Source: Desulfobacterales bacterium
Lineage (GTDB): Bacteria > Desulfobacterota > Desulfobulbia > Desulfobulbales > Desulfocapsaceae
Assembly: GCA_013042695.1 (NCBI GenBank)
Contig: JABDPQ010000282.1
Location: 1-18,661, forward strand
Length of the DNA: 18,661 bases
Direction: 5' to 3'
Part shown: in pieces, positions 6,700 to 14,630 of the stretch
Numbering within the stretch: position 1 is the first letter of the stretch
Layout: each line of letters starts with the position of its first letter
Position numbers and translations under genes: made by a program
Notes under the pieces: generated by a model
The model's input: only the letters and a program-made list of their open reading frames with translations
Told to the model about the DNA's origin: nothing
The model's database searches: none

Positions 6700-7557
6700 A
6701 TGCGCTGGAAAGACGGACGCAGGAGCAGCAACGTAGATGATAGAAGGCGTGTTCGCCTATCAGGGAAGGCCAAAGGAGGTGGACTCGGTATCCTTGTGCT
6801 TGCCCTTATCGGTATGTATTTTGGCATCGACCCGTCGATTATTCTCCAGCAGGGCGAGAGGATGTCGGGCGATTCGACCATGGAGCAAAGGCAATATGCA
6901 CCATCGGCTGCAGAAAATCAGCTGGCTGATTTCGTTTCGGTTGTCCTTGCAGATACCGAAGACACCTGGGGAAAAATTTTTAGAGAAGGTGGTTCCACGT
7001 ACCAACAGCCGATCCTGGTTCTTTTTTCAGGAGCCGTCGAATCTGCCTGCGGGTTTGCCCAGGCAGCCATGGGGCCGTTCTATTGCCCAGCCGATAAAAA
7101 GGTCTATATTGACCTGAGCTTCTATCAGGACCTTAAAAACAAGATGGGAGCGCCGGGCGATTTTGCTCAGGCCTACGTCATCGCCCACGAAGTTGGTCAT
7201 CACGTACAAAATCTACTCGGCATCTCTGGCAAGGTACACCAGATGCGCAGTCAGATCTCACAGGGCGAATATAATCAGCTCTCTGTGCGATTAGAACTTC
7301 AGGCCGACTGTTTCTCCGGCGTCTGGGCCAACCATGCCGATCGTGCCAGGCAGATCCTGGAGACAGGTGATGTGAAAGAGGCATTGAACGCTGCCAGCAT
7401 GATCGGCGATGATCGTCTCCAGAAACAGTCCCGCGGTTACGTAACGCCCGATTCATTTACCCACGGCAGCTCAGCCCAGCGGGTCCGTTGGTTTAAGAAA
7501 GGGTTGCAGTCAGGCAACTTGCAAACCTGCGATACCTTCGGGGCAGAGCAGATATAA
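6700..7557 (+). CDS. ypfJ: YpfJ-type neutral zinc metallopeptidase, membrane-anchored
   Basis: The 285-residue product, counted from the ATG at 6700, begins MRWKDGRRSSNVDDRRR, the characteristic basic start of the YpfJ (KPN_02809) family. One N-terminal membrane helix follows, at about residues 28-43. The zinc-peptidase motif HEVGHH supplies H163, E164 and H167. A downstream ELQADCFSG segment (E199) probably gives the third ligand. Cysteines in ACGFAQ and YCPAD may form a disulfide, consistent with the catalytic part facing the periplasm. The physiological substrate of this family is not well established. The gene is monocistronic, divergent from the phosphatidyltransferase gene and convergent with the MscS gene. 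Length and motifs look intact. Confidence 0.92.
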   Translation: MRWKDGRRSSNVDDRRRVRLSGKAKGGGLGILVLALIGMYFGIDPSIILQQGERMSGDSTMEQRQYAPSAAENQLADFVSVVLADTEDTWGKIFREGGSTYQQPILVLFSGAVESACGFAQAAMGPFYCPADKKVYIDLSFYQDLKNKMGAPGDFAQAYVIAHEVGHHVQNLLGISGKVHQMRSQISQGEYNQLSVRLELQADCFSGVWANHADRARQILETGDVKEALNAASMIGDDRLQKQSRGYVTPDSFTHGSSAQRVRWFKKGLQSGNLQTCDTFGAEQI

Positions 7558-7604
7558 AAATCATACGGATATCGCATACCCGGGACAAGTATGTGCATAC
7601 AAGC

Positions 7605-7696
7605 TGTTCCCCATTCGGTGCCGCTGAGCAGCGGAGCCAGGGGTGGAACAAGACGCCAAACCTGTCCGAGCGTCAGCGAGTATTTGGCGTCCCACC
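7605..7696. terminator. Structured region between convergent genes, probable bidirectional terminator or repeat
   Basis: Two overlapping inverted repeats occupy the gap between the convergent metallopeptidase and MscS genes. The first runs from TGTTCC (7605-7610) to GGAACA (7645-7650) around a perfect CCGCTG-AG-CAGCGG core (7621-7634). The second pairs GGTGG (7642-7646) and GACGCCAAA (7652-7660) with TTTGGCGTC (7683-7691) and CCACC (7692-7696). Because 7642-7650 is used in both, the two folds exclude each other. There is no long T-tract, so terminator function is inferred from position and structure. Confidence 0.5.
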
Positions 7697-7712
7697 ATTG
7701 GCGAGCTGAGAC

Positions 7713-9983
7713 TCACTCTTCTTTCTGCCCCGCCTGTTCTTGCTCTGCGGCAACGACTGCAGCGGCAGCTCCCACCTCCAGCGCTTTCTTGCTGGTTTCA
7801 TCGTCAACAGATTGTTTGCTCTCATCGATTGGTACATCTACGATAACTTTGCGATGGGCATAATAGATGCCTTTGGCATTGAGGGCCTCAGTGATGCGGC
7901 GAAAGGCTTCACGCTTGATGACGAACTGCTTGCCGGGTTTAGCCGTAAATTTGACCCTGATAACCATGACTGAGTTGGTAATTTCATTTACTCCTTGCGA
8001 TTTAACCGGCTGCATAAAATCGTCACCGAGCTCCTCATCTGCAAGCATGGCGACACCGACTTTTTTGATGATTTTTCGTACCTGGTCAATATTGGTGTCA
8101 TAGGGAAATTCAAGAGGAAATTTAATAACGATACCGCCGCGCATATAGTTGGTAACGGCGCCAAGATCACTGTGAGGGACAACCTGGAGCATACCGCGAT
8201 GATGCCTGAGCATGACATTTCTCAAGGTGATTGACTCAACCGTTCCGCGAATCGAACCGGTCTGGATGTATTCACCAACCCTGAAAGCATCGTCGAGTAG
8301 AAAAAAGAAGCCGGAAAGGACGTCGGAGACGAGTTTTTGAGCTCCAAACCCAACGGCAAGTCCGAGGACACCGGCACCGGCGAGGATCGGACCGATATTT
8401 ACCCCAAGAGATGAAAGAACAGTCAGAACCACCATGACAATGATAATTGAACCAACCACCTTGCGCAGCATCGGCAGCAAGGTATGGCTGCGCCCTTTTG
8501 GGGCTCCACTTCCGAACTCATTGTCTTCATCTTCTTGCTGTTCGGGAACATCAGGAGTAGCCTCTTCAATTTTTCTCTCGATGTAAGAGGAGGCAAAACG
8601 CCAGAAGAAAAGTGCCAGAGCAACAATAACAAGTGAATCAAAGATTGCTTTAACTGCGGTGGTGGCAAACGGAATTCGATAGCCATACAAGGAGAGGAGC
8701 CAGGTAAACAGGGCTATGGCAAGCAGCAGTCGAAAGAACAGGTGTGTCTTTGAGATAATAGCCTGTTTATTGGCGGCAGCCTCTTCTTCATCAACCACCT
8801 CCTCCTGTTTACTGAAAGGGTCATCGATTGTCTTTTGGCCCAGGCCAAGAGAGTCTACAACTGAACTGATGACGAGCCGTCCGGCGTAGCTGAGCAAAAA
8901 ATAGAGCGGAATAATGATCAGACTGATAACAAACTCACCCCGTTGGGCCGCGGATCCAGTCATGATCTGTCCAATCCAGATGAACCATATAAAAAACAAA
9001 TAAAGCAGAACGGGTATGTGCCAGTATGTTGCTAGTTGGGATTTTAACCAGCTCACAGATTTTCCTTGATTGGCAGATTGGAGCACCTGTTTAACCGGCG
9101 ATTTCAGGTAGATGACAAGGTAGGCAAAGACCGCCAGAACGGCACTACCAAGCAGAGCAGCAACCCAGGCCACAGTTTGGGGCTGGGCACCCAGTTCCCG
9201 GATTAAGCGCATAAAAAGCAGCCCGGAAAGAAGAACCACTGAAGATGTCAATAGGGCATGGTAGAGCGGCTTGACAAGCGACTCATCAATCTCAAAAAGT
9301 CGCAGCGCTTTGTCTTGCGGGGCAAAAACAATCCGACTCAATAGTTGGCCTGCCTTAAATATGAGTACGATACCAAGGATGAGCTGAAACAGCATTCGCC
9401 CCTTTATCGTCACATTTCCTGCCAGCAGCAGGAATATCAGTGTTGCAGAAATTGCCAGCACAAGCAGATTGGCAAGTGCCGGGATGTTATTTAGTATGTT
9501 TGCCCAGAAGCGAGCTAGATTTTCCTCATCGGGTGGTTTTAAATGTTCGATCTGAGACATGCCTTTGCGGGCAAATCGGTTGAAAATAAATACTGCCAGG
9601 AACCCAAGGCCGATGGCAACGATGGTGCGAAACAAAACGCCAAACAGCCCAGCCGTTTTTTTATCTTTATCTGCCATGGCTAGCACACGGGCCAGATCTC
9701 CGGGCACCTGCGGACCATATGCCATGACACTGATGCTGTCAGCATCCCCATTCTCTTGCTTGTCCAGCATATGCAGCCACTTAGACATGAAAGGTTCCCG
9801 GGTTCTCGATAACTGTTCGGCTTCGCTTACGAGAGCTGCATCGGAATTTGCTTCTGCGGCAGTGGCAGTCTGCGAGACATTTGCAGGTGAGTTAGATGAC
9901 GTGTCACCATATGAAGCAAGAGGAAGAAAAAGCAAACATATCGCCAGACACAACAAAGAAAAAACAATTTTTTCTCTTTTCAT
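7713..9983 (-). CDS. Large MscS-family mechanosensitive channel (YbiO-like)
   Basis: The 756-residue protein begins with a signal peptide (about residues 1-26), then a periplasmic segment and many membrane helices, roughly from 115 to 465. The C-terminal MscS core contains the Gly/Ala-rich pore helix (GPILAGAGVLGLAVGFGAQ, 531-549), the following FFFLLDDAFRVGEYI segment and the beta domain with VVPHSDL (601-607). Size and signal peptide resemble the YbiO group of MscS-like channels, which open under membrane tension to release solutes during osmotic downshock. An acidic loop (about 478-489, EEATPDVPEQQEDED-like) precedes the core, and an Ala-rich tail ends the protein. Reverse-strand GGAGA lies about 6 nt before the ATG. 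It appears monocistronic. Confidence 0.93.
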   Translation of the reverse strand: MKREKIVFSLLCLAICLLFLPLASYGDTSSNSPANVSQTATAAEANSDAALVSEAEQLSRTREPFMSKWLHMLDKQENGDADSISVMAYGPQVPGDLARVLAMADKDKKTAGLFGVLFRTIVAIGLGFLAVFIFNRFARKGMSQIEHLKPPDEENLARFWANILNNIPALANLLVLAISATLIFLLLAGNVTIKGRMLFQLILGIVLIFKAGQLLSRIVFAPQDKALRLFEIDESLVKPLYHALLTSSVVLLSGLLFMRLIRELGAQPQTVAWVAALLGSAVLAVFAYLVIYLKSPVKQVLQSANQGKSVSWLKSQLATYWHIPVLLYLFFIWFIWIGQIMTGSAAQRGEFVISLIIIPLYFLLSYAGRLVISSVVDSLGLGQKTIDDPFSKQEEVVDEEEAAANKQAIISKTHLFFRLLLAIALFTWLLSLYGYRIPFATTAVKAIFDSLVIVALALFFWRFASSYIERKIEEATPDVPEQQEDEDNEFGSGAPKGRSHTLLPMLRKVVGSIIIVMVVLTVLSSLGVNIGPILAGAGVLGLAVGFGAQKLVSDVLSGFFFLLDDAFRVGEYIQTGSIRGTVESITLRNVMLRHHRGMLQVVPHSDLGAVTNYMRGGIVIKFPLEFPYDTNIDQVRKIIKKVGVAMLADEELGDDFMQPVKSQGVNEITNSVMVIRVKFTAKPGKQFVIKREAFRRITEALNAKGIYYAHRKVIVDVPIDESKQSVDDETSKKALEVGAAAAVVAAEQEQAGQKEE

Positions 9984-10033
9984 GAAGGATCTCCGGTGAA
10001 TTATTAAGCTGTCTTAGAGTATTCCGAAAAATG

Positions 10034-10123
10034 ACTTAGGGGACTGATTTTATTTTTCTTTTTTGATCCGGGAGACAGATTAATTTTCACAAAACAACCT
10101 GAAAAAAAATCAGTCCCCTAAGT
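10034..10123 (+). repeat. REPIN-like palindromic element, copy 2 (complete)
   Basis: The 90-bp unit has perfect 18-bp terminal inverted repeats: ACTTAGGGGACTGATTTT (10034-10051) and its complement (10106-10123). The interior matches window positions 1-54 in the opposite orientation with a single 2-bp indel. There is no coding capacity and no clear target-site duplication: the flanks are ATG on the left and TATTA on the right. The paired inverted ends around a short spacer fit a REPIN, or a MITE mobilised in trans by a RAYT-type transposase that is not in this window. Confidence 0.85.
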
Positions 10124-10497
10124 TATTATTAGAAAAATTTAATCTGTCACCCGAAATAAAGACCCGATGCTGAGGAATAAGGGTAATCAGAATTAACATT
10201 AATAAACTAAAGAGATAAATCAAAACTATTTATGAGTTGAGCCTTTTGCAAAAAGATGATTTTCGTTTAAAGTCAAACCATGCGAAACATGGTTACCGCA
10301 GGCATATAATTGATAGTCCGAGGATAACAATGTAAGCATAACGTAGTGGTTGAACGAAAAGGGCGTTTTGCAAGTGGCTCGAATTACCAATTCCTTACAT
10401 TGAACGATATACGATGAGAGAACAAAAAACAGTTGAGCCGATATCTTACATAGCCAATGGGCAGGAATGTAAATAAGCCAGCGATCAATAGAAAGTT

Positions 10498-10503
10498 GGA
10501 GAA
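10498..10503 (+). promoter_or_regulatory. RBS fixing the start of the acyl-CoA synthetase gene
   Basis: GGAGAA at 10498-10503 lies 7 nt before the ATG at 10511. The earlier in-frame ATG at 10457 has no purine-rich site and would add 18 residues with no family-like character, so 10511 is the better start. Confidence 0.6.
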
Positions 10504-10510
10504 CACGTGC

Positions 10511-12916
10511 ATGGAAATGCCAATCGATTTTGAACAAATCAATACATTACTAGCTGTCGCAGCCAATGAAGGCCGGGATGTGTTATATGAACATGAAGTC
10601 TATGCTCTTTTGACCCAATCAGGAGCAGAGACCGCTCCAAAGTGTTTTTTTGTGCCACGTGACGCCCGCCTCACGGATGAAAAGCTGGCTTCCCTGCCCG
10701 GGGAACGTGTCGTTGTTAAAATCGTTTCCCCAACCATTATTCATAAAACAGAAGTGCAAGGCGTGCAGATCGTTAACCAGCAGCCAGCGATGGTTCGTTC
10801 GACCATCAGGCGTATGCTCTACGAAGTTCCGGAACACTTCAGCCTCTGGCTCAAGAGAAATACAGATACCGTTGTTCCAGCCTATCGCGGCCTTGATGGC
10901 ACAGCCCAGGCTGAAGCGATCAGCAAAGATATCCAGGGTGTGCTGCTTGTGCAGTATATGCAGCCGGATTCTGAAGCGTTTGGCAATGAGCTTATTGTTG
11001 GGCTCCGAATGACCAGAGAATTCGGCATGGTAATCACTGCAGGTCTAGGAGGTACGGACACAGAGCTTTATGCCGAGCGCTTCAGGAAAGGTCAGGCCAT
11101 CGTTGCTGCGTCTACCCGGATGCATGATGGACAATCGTTCTTTAATCTGTTCAGGAGCACCATTGCCTACAAAAAACTTGCCGGCCTGGTACGGGGACAA
11201 AGACGCATCGTCACTGATGAGCAGCTCATCGAATGTTTTGAATCATTCATCCAGATGGGCAACTACTATTCGCCGCTAGGCAAAAGCCCTGCGTTTGTCA
11301 TTGACGAACTGGAAATCAACCCCTTTGCCTTTACCGACTATTTGATGGTTCCCCTTGACGGCATGTGCCGGTTCTCTCGAGTAGTAAAATCTCCTCAGCT
11401 GCGCTCAGCGGCTGCTATTGAGAACCTCCTGCATCCACAGCAGATTGGTATTATAGGGGCGTCTGCCAAGAGAAAGAATTTTGGCCGCGTCATTATCGAC
11501 AACATCCTTGCAGAAGGCTTCTCAAAAAAACAGCTCACCATTATCCATGAGGATACTGAGAGTATAGACGGCATATCCTGTATACCTGCACTGGCGGCTT
11601 TGAGTAGGCAACTTGATCTGCTCATCATTGCCGTCGGTTCAGCCTCACTTCCCGAGCTTGTAGGAGAAATAATTGATCACCATAGTGCCGCCGCAGTCAT
11701 GCTTATCTCTGGCGGCCTTGGTGAAACCGAGGAAAGCAGGGAGCGTGCAGCCCAGGTGGTTGCCCAGATCCGTCAGGGCCATGAAAGGGAAGAAGGCGGT
11801 CCATTATTCATCGGGGCAAACTGCATGGGGGTCATTTCGCACCCGGGAGGCTTCGATAGCTGGTTTATACCCGAGGAAAAACTCCCCAAGGATAGAATGG
11901 CACCATATCATCGATCTGCTCTGATCTCTCAAAGCGGCGCGTTTATGCTGAACCGTAGCCATCAGTTTCCAGAAATACGTCCTGCCTATATGATATCAAT
12001 GGGCAACCAGACGGACTTGACGCTGGGAGACATGCTCAATTATTTCAAAACCTCTACCGCTGTTGATGTTATTGCGATATATGCGGAAGGTTTCAATGAC
12101 CTGGATGGACTGGTTTTCTGTCAAGCTGTTCGTGAGGCGGTGCATGCCGGCAAGGAGGTCATTTTCTATAAGGCAGGGCGTACAACTGCAGGAAAAGCTG
12201 CCACGAGTGGACATACGGCCTCACTGGCCGGCGACTACATGGTCTGTGAAAGTTGCGTTCGTCAGGCTGGTGCAGTGGTTGCCAGAACGTTCACCGAATT
12301 CCAGGAATTGCTGTTCATGGCAGAGGTACTGCATAATAAACATATTTTTGGAAACAGACTGGCAGCCATCAGCGGGGCAGGTTTTGAGGCAGTCGGCATG
12401 GCCGACTCCATAGAGTCAGATGATTACCAGGTACGGCTTGCCCGCTTCAGCCAGTCAACTAAGGAGAGGATTGGCACCATTCTTGAGGCCAAAAACCTGA
12501 GATCATTGGTAACAATCAATAACCCGCTGGATATTAACCCCGCCGCCGATGATGAGGCCCATGCCTTGATTGCAGAGGCGGTAAGCAACGATGCAAACGT
12601 TGATGCCGTTGTCATCAGTCTTGATCCGCTGTCTCCGGTGATGCACACCTTATCTGATGCAGAATCGACACGTTTCAGCATGGACCGGCCGGACAGCATA
12701 AAAAACAGGATAATAGCGCTCGCCTCACAATCTGATAAACCGCTGATTGCCATTGTTGATGGCGGACGCAGCTTTGATCCGCTCAGGCAAGCACTCATCG
12801 ATAGCAATATACCGGTTTTTAACGTCTGCGACCGGGCAGTTGCTGTCTTGGCACTCTATATCCAGGGACGTTTGAGAGCAGAGACCATAAGAAAAAGGGG
12901 ACGAACCACATTTTAG
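10511..12916 (+). CDS. ADP-forming acyl-CoA synthetase (acetyl-CoA synthetase, NDP-forming), ATP-grasp-first arrangement
   Basis: The 801-residue protein fuses both halves of an NDP-forming acyl-CoA synthetase. Residues about 15-290 form the ATP-grasp (beta) domain, with VVVKIVSPTIIHKTEVQGV near 67-85. Residues about 305-400 form the CoA-binding domain (GIIGASAKR at 313-321). The succinyl-CoA-ligase-like domain follows, with SGHTASLAG carrying the presumed phosphorylated histidine H568. The reaction is acyl-CoA + ADP + Pi to acid + CoA + ATP, used by anaerobes for substrate-level phosphorylation, or the reverse for acid activation. The usual fused order is CoA-binding first and ATP-grasp second; here it is swapped, and no GNAT domain is present. 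The last six residues (RGRTTF) and the stop codon lie in a REP-like palindrome, so the native C-terminus may have been altered. The acyl specificity is unknown. Confidence 0.92.
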   Translation: MEMPIDFEQINTLLAVAANEGRDVLYEHEVYALLTQSGAETAPKCFFVPRDARLTDEKLASLPGERVVVKIVSPTIIHKTEVQGVQIVNQQPAMVRSTIRRMLYEVPEHFSLWLKRNTDTVVPAYRGLDGTAQAEAISKDIQGVLLVQYMQPDSEAFGNELIVGLRMTREFGMVITAGLGGTDTELYAERFRKGQAIVAASTRMHDGQSFFNLFRSTIAYKKLAGLVRGQRRIVTDEQLIECFESFIQMGNYYSPLGKSPAFVIDELEINPFAFTDYLMVPLDGMCRFSRVVKSPQLRSAAAIENLLHPQQIGIIGASAKRKNFGRVIIDNILAEGFSKKQLTIIHEDTESIDGISCIPALAALSRQLDLLIIAVGSASLPELVGEIIDHHSAAAVMLISGGLGETEESRERAAQVVAQIRQGHEREEGGPLFIGANCMGVISHPGGFDSWFIPEEKLPKDRMAPYHRSALISQSGAFMLNRSHQFPEIRPAYMISMGNQTDLTLGDMLNYFKTSTAVDVIAIYAEGFNDLDGLVFCQAVREAVHAGKEVIFYKAGRTTAGKAATSGHTASLAGDYMVCESCVRQAGAVVARTFTEFQELLFMAEVLHNKHIFGNRLAAISGAGFEAVGMADSIESDDYQVRLARFSQSTKERIGTILEAKNLRSLVTINNPLDINPAADDEAHALIAEAVSNDANVDAVVISLDPLSPVMHTLSDAESTRFSMDRPDSIKNRIIALASQSDKPLIAIVDGGRSFDPLRQALIDSNIPVFNVCDRAVAVLALYIQGRLRAETIRKRGRTTF

Positions 12917-12942
12917 TTCTGTTAAAACGTGGTACGTCCCCT
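12896..12942. repeat. REP-like palindrome overlapping the synthetase stop codon; possible terminator
   Basis: AGGGGACGAACCACATTTT (12896-12914) pairs with 12924-12942 at 17 of 19 positions around a 9-nt loop. The GGGGAC...GTCCCC ends are of the same general style as the 10034-10123 element, but the internal bases differ, so this is a second family. The left arm encodes the last residues and the stop of the forward gene. The hairpin stands between convergent transcription units (the synthetase and tolC-like genes) and could end both. Confidence 0.75.
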
Positions 12943-12971
12943 ATTTCCCTCTCCCACTTTTTGGTTACAGC

Positions 12972-14435
12972 TTAGTAAGTTGGTTCGTCTCCAAGCGGTT
13001 TACCGACGGCAAACTCAATGCCGGCAAAAGCCGTCAAATAGCCGTAATAGGTTACAACCAGCTCACTTTGTGTGCGCGTCAGGCTCAGCTGGGCGTCATT
13101 GAATTCGATAACGTCATAGGATCCTGATTGATATCGCTTCTCGGCGAGCTGGACATTTTCTTTGGCAAGATCCAAGGTCTGCAGCGCTATCTGAACACTT
13201 TCACGGTTTTCTTCAGTTTTAAGGTAGCTGTCAGTAACCTCACTAACGACGGTTAACTGAAGGTCTTGCAGCTGCGCTTTATTTTCAAGAAGTCGTCCTT
13301 TTGCTTCTGCTGTGGCACCTTTTGTCTCAAATCCTGAGAATATTTCCCAGGTGGCGGCAACGCCGACTTCCCAGTAATCTTTATATAAAGTGAGATCAGT
13401 ATCATATTCATTATATTTGGCATCGGCGGTAATTGCCGGCCAATAGTCACCTTGGACTCTGGTGAGATTTGCCTGTGATGCTTCGATCATTTTTTTCATC
13501 TGAGTGACATCAGGCCGCTGATCGAGGGCTTCCACGATTGAGTTCTCTAGGGTAATCGGTACCGGTGGCATAGTATCGAGAATGGTGTCAAGATCGACTC
13601 TTTCACTGGTAAGCACGTAGTTGCCGCGATTGGGTTTCTTACCCAATACCTGTTCAAGAGCAACTTTTGCTGTTTTCAGGTTATATTCTGATTTGAGCAG
13701 ATTCATCCGGGCATTTGAAAGTTCAACTTCTGCATTAATTACATCGATCTTGGTGCGCACGCCGGCTTTATAGTAGACCTGGGCTCTGCCAAGGTGTTGT
13801 TCGAAACTTTTTACCGATTCGGCCGCGACATCAATCAAACGCATTTTTTCAAGCACGTTATAAAAAGCCTTCTTTACTTTAAAGACAACCTCCTGTACCT
13901 GCCTCTCCAGGTGAGCATTTTCGGCTGCTACATTTGATTTGCCGACATCGATGGCACCTGTTGTCTTGCCGAAGTCATAAATCAGCTGCGTAAGGTTCGC
14001 TGCTCCATGGGGAATATCATCTGTTTCAACTTCGTCAAAACCCGGGCTCACCGCTCCGGAATTCAGCGTTGAAGCGGCACCTGAATCCTGTCTTTCTGTA
14101 TAAAAATAACGGGCCATCAGAGACACCTGCGGCAGGTAACCGGAGCGTGCCTGAGTCAACTGCCCACGGCTCTGCGCCAGCTTCTGCTTGACGACCTCGA
14201 TCATGCGGTTGTATTTGAAGGCAATGCCCATCAAATCTTCAAGCGTCAGACCAACTTCACCATCCTTTATTTCATAGACGGAGGGAGATTCTCCAGAAGA
14301 TGCAGTGGCAAAATTATAGACGACTAACTCGTTGATATTAAGAAATAACTTGTTTTGATTTGCAAAAGCTGAAGAGAAAAGGGCGAGGTGACAGACAGTG
14401 AGGATGGGCAGGATACGTCGTAAGGTATAAGCCAT
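12972..14435 (-). CDS. TolC-family outer-membrane efflux/secretion channel
   Basis: The 487-residue protein has a signal peptide (about 1-26, cleavage near AFA-NQ). After a leader of about 35 residues come two outer-membrane efflux protein (OEP) repeats, of which LTLEDLMGIAFKYN (about 64-77), ARSGYLPQVSL and the second-repeat VALEQVLGKKPN region are typical. Long heptad-rich helices form the periplasmic tunnel. TolC proteins trimerise in the outer membrane and partner with a type I ABC/HlyD or RND/HlyD pump; neither partner is in the window. It is the third gene in a reverse-strand series after the giant repeat protein and the HDOD gene, suggesting a type I-like export role for the surface protein. 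The RBS is poor. An 11-bp inverted repeat lies 35 bp upstream. Confidence 0.92.
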   Translation of the reverse strand: MAYTLRRILPILTVCHLALFSSAFANQNKLFLNINELVVYNFATASSGESPSVYEIKDGEVGLTLEDLMGIAFKYNRMIEVVKQKLAQSRGQLTQARSGYLPQVSLMARYFYTERQDSGAASTLNSGAVSPGFDEVETDDIPHGAANLTQLIYDFGKTTGAIDVGKSNVAAENAHLERQVQEVVFKVKKAFYNVLEKMRLIDVAAESVKSFEQHLGRAQVYYKAGVRTKIDVINAEVELSNARMNLLKSEYNLKTAKVALEQVLGKKPNRGNYVLTSERVDLDTILDTMPPVPITLENSIVEALDQRPDVTQMKKMIEASQANLTRVQGDYWPAITADAKYNEYDTDLTLYKDYWEVGVAATWEIFSGFETKGATAEAKGRLLENKAQLQDLQLTVVSEVTDSYLKTEENRESVQIALQTLDLAKENVQLAEKRYQSGSYDVIEFNDAQLSLTRTQSELVVTYYGYLTAFAGIEFAVGKPLGDEPTY

Positions 14436-14469
14436 AATCTGTTATGAAAAAAGGGGGAAAGTGAACGTC

Positions 14470-14512
14470 TGATTTGGACGAACAACCTACCATATTTTTG
14501 GCGTCCAAATCA
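14470..14512. promoter_or_regulatory. Inverted repeat upstream of the tolC-like gene, possible operator or attenuator
   Basis: TGATTTGGACG (14470-14480) and CGTCCAAATCA (14502-14512) are perfect 11-bp arms with a 21-nt spacer, 35-77 bp upstream of the tolC-like start in the HDOD-tolC gap. The arm spacing (about three helical turns centre to centre) would suit a dimeric regulator. A hairpin in the mRNA leader is equally possible. Confidence 0.5.
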
Positions 14513-14630
14513 ATACAAATTAGATAATTTCTGGAAGAAAATAGAGCGCAGAAAACAGTGAAAAATGTCATCTGTGCGGAAGGGCAATGAGAGCAGGCAC
14601 TGCAGAAGTTAGGTAAAATTATATCGAAAT

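Larger units (their letters stand above)
9984..10510. other. 527-bp gene-free region between divergent MscS and acyl-CoA synthetase genes
   Basis: This gap holds the 90-bp REPIN-like element (10034-10123) and a partial echo of its interior at 10134-10153. It also holds the 12-mer GGGTAATCAGAA (10181-10192), which is shared with the promoter region of the amidohydrolase operon. A 7-bp hairpin, AACCATG-CGAAA-CATGGTT, lies at 10276-10294. CAATGTAAG (10328-10336) and CTTACATTG (10394-10402) form a 9-bp inverted repeat spanning 57 nt. The last 300 bp could be a structured leader of the synthetase mRNA. I see no credible protein gene; a 103-codon reverse frame at 10226-10537 overlaps the synthetase start and resembles no family I know. 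Confidence 0.6.

Noticed and set aside
9559..9999. 146-codon forward open frame
   Set aside because: Antisense to the MscS signal peptide and first helices; Ser/Arg-rich shadow composition.
73..10033. Composite transposon or genomic island bounded by the inverted repeats
   Set aside because: There is no transposase, integrase or target duplication in view, and the enclosed genes look like ordinary chromosomal genes; dispersed REPINs are the simpler reading.
10457..10510. Upstream in-frame ATG for the acyl-CoA synthetase
   Set aside because: No RBS and no family-like residues; the ATG at 10511 has GGAGAA at the right distance.
14497..14506. 10-mer TTTGGCGTCC shared with 7683-7692
   Set aside because: Short match with different surroundings; chance is a fair explanation in a window this size.
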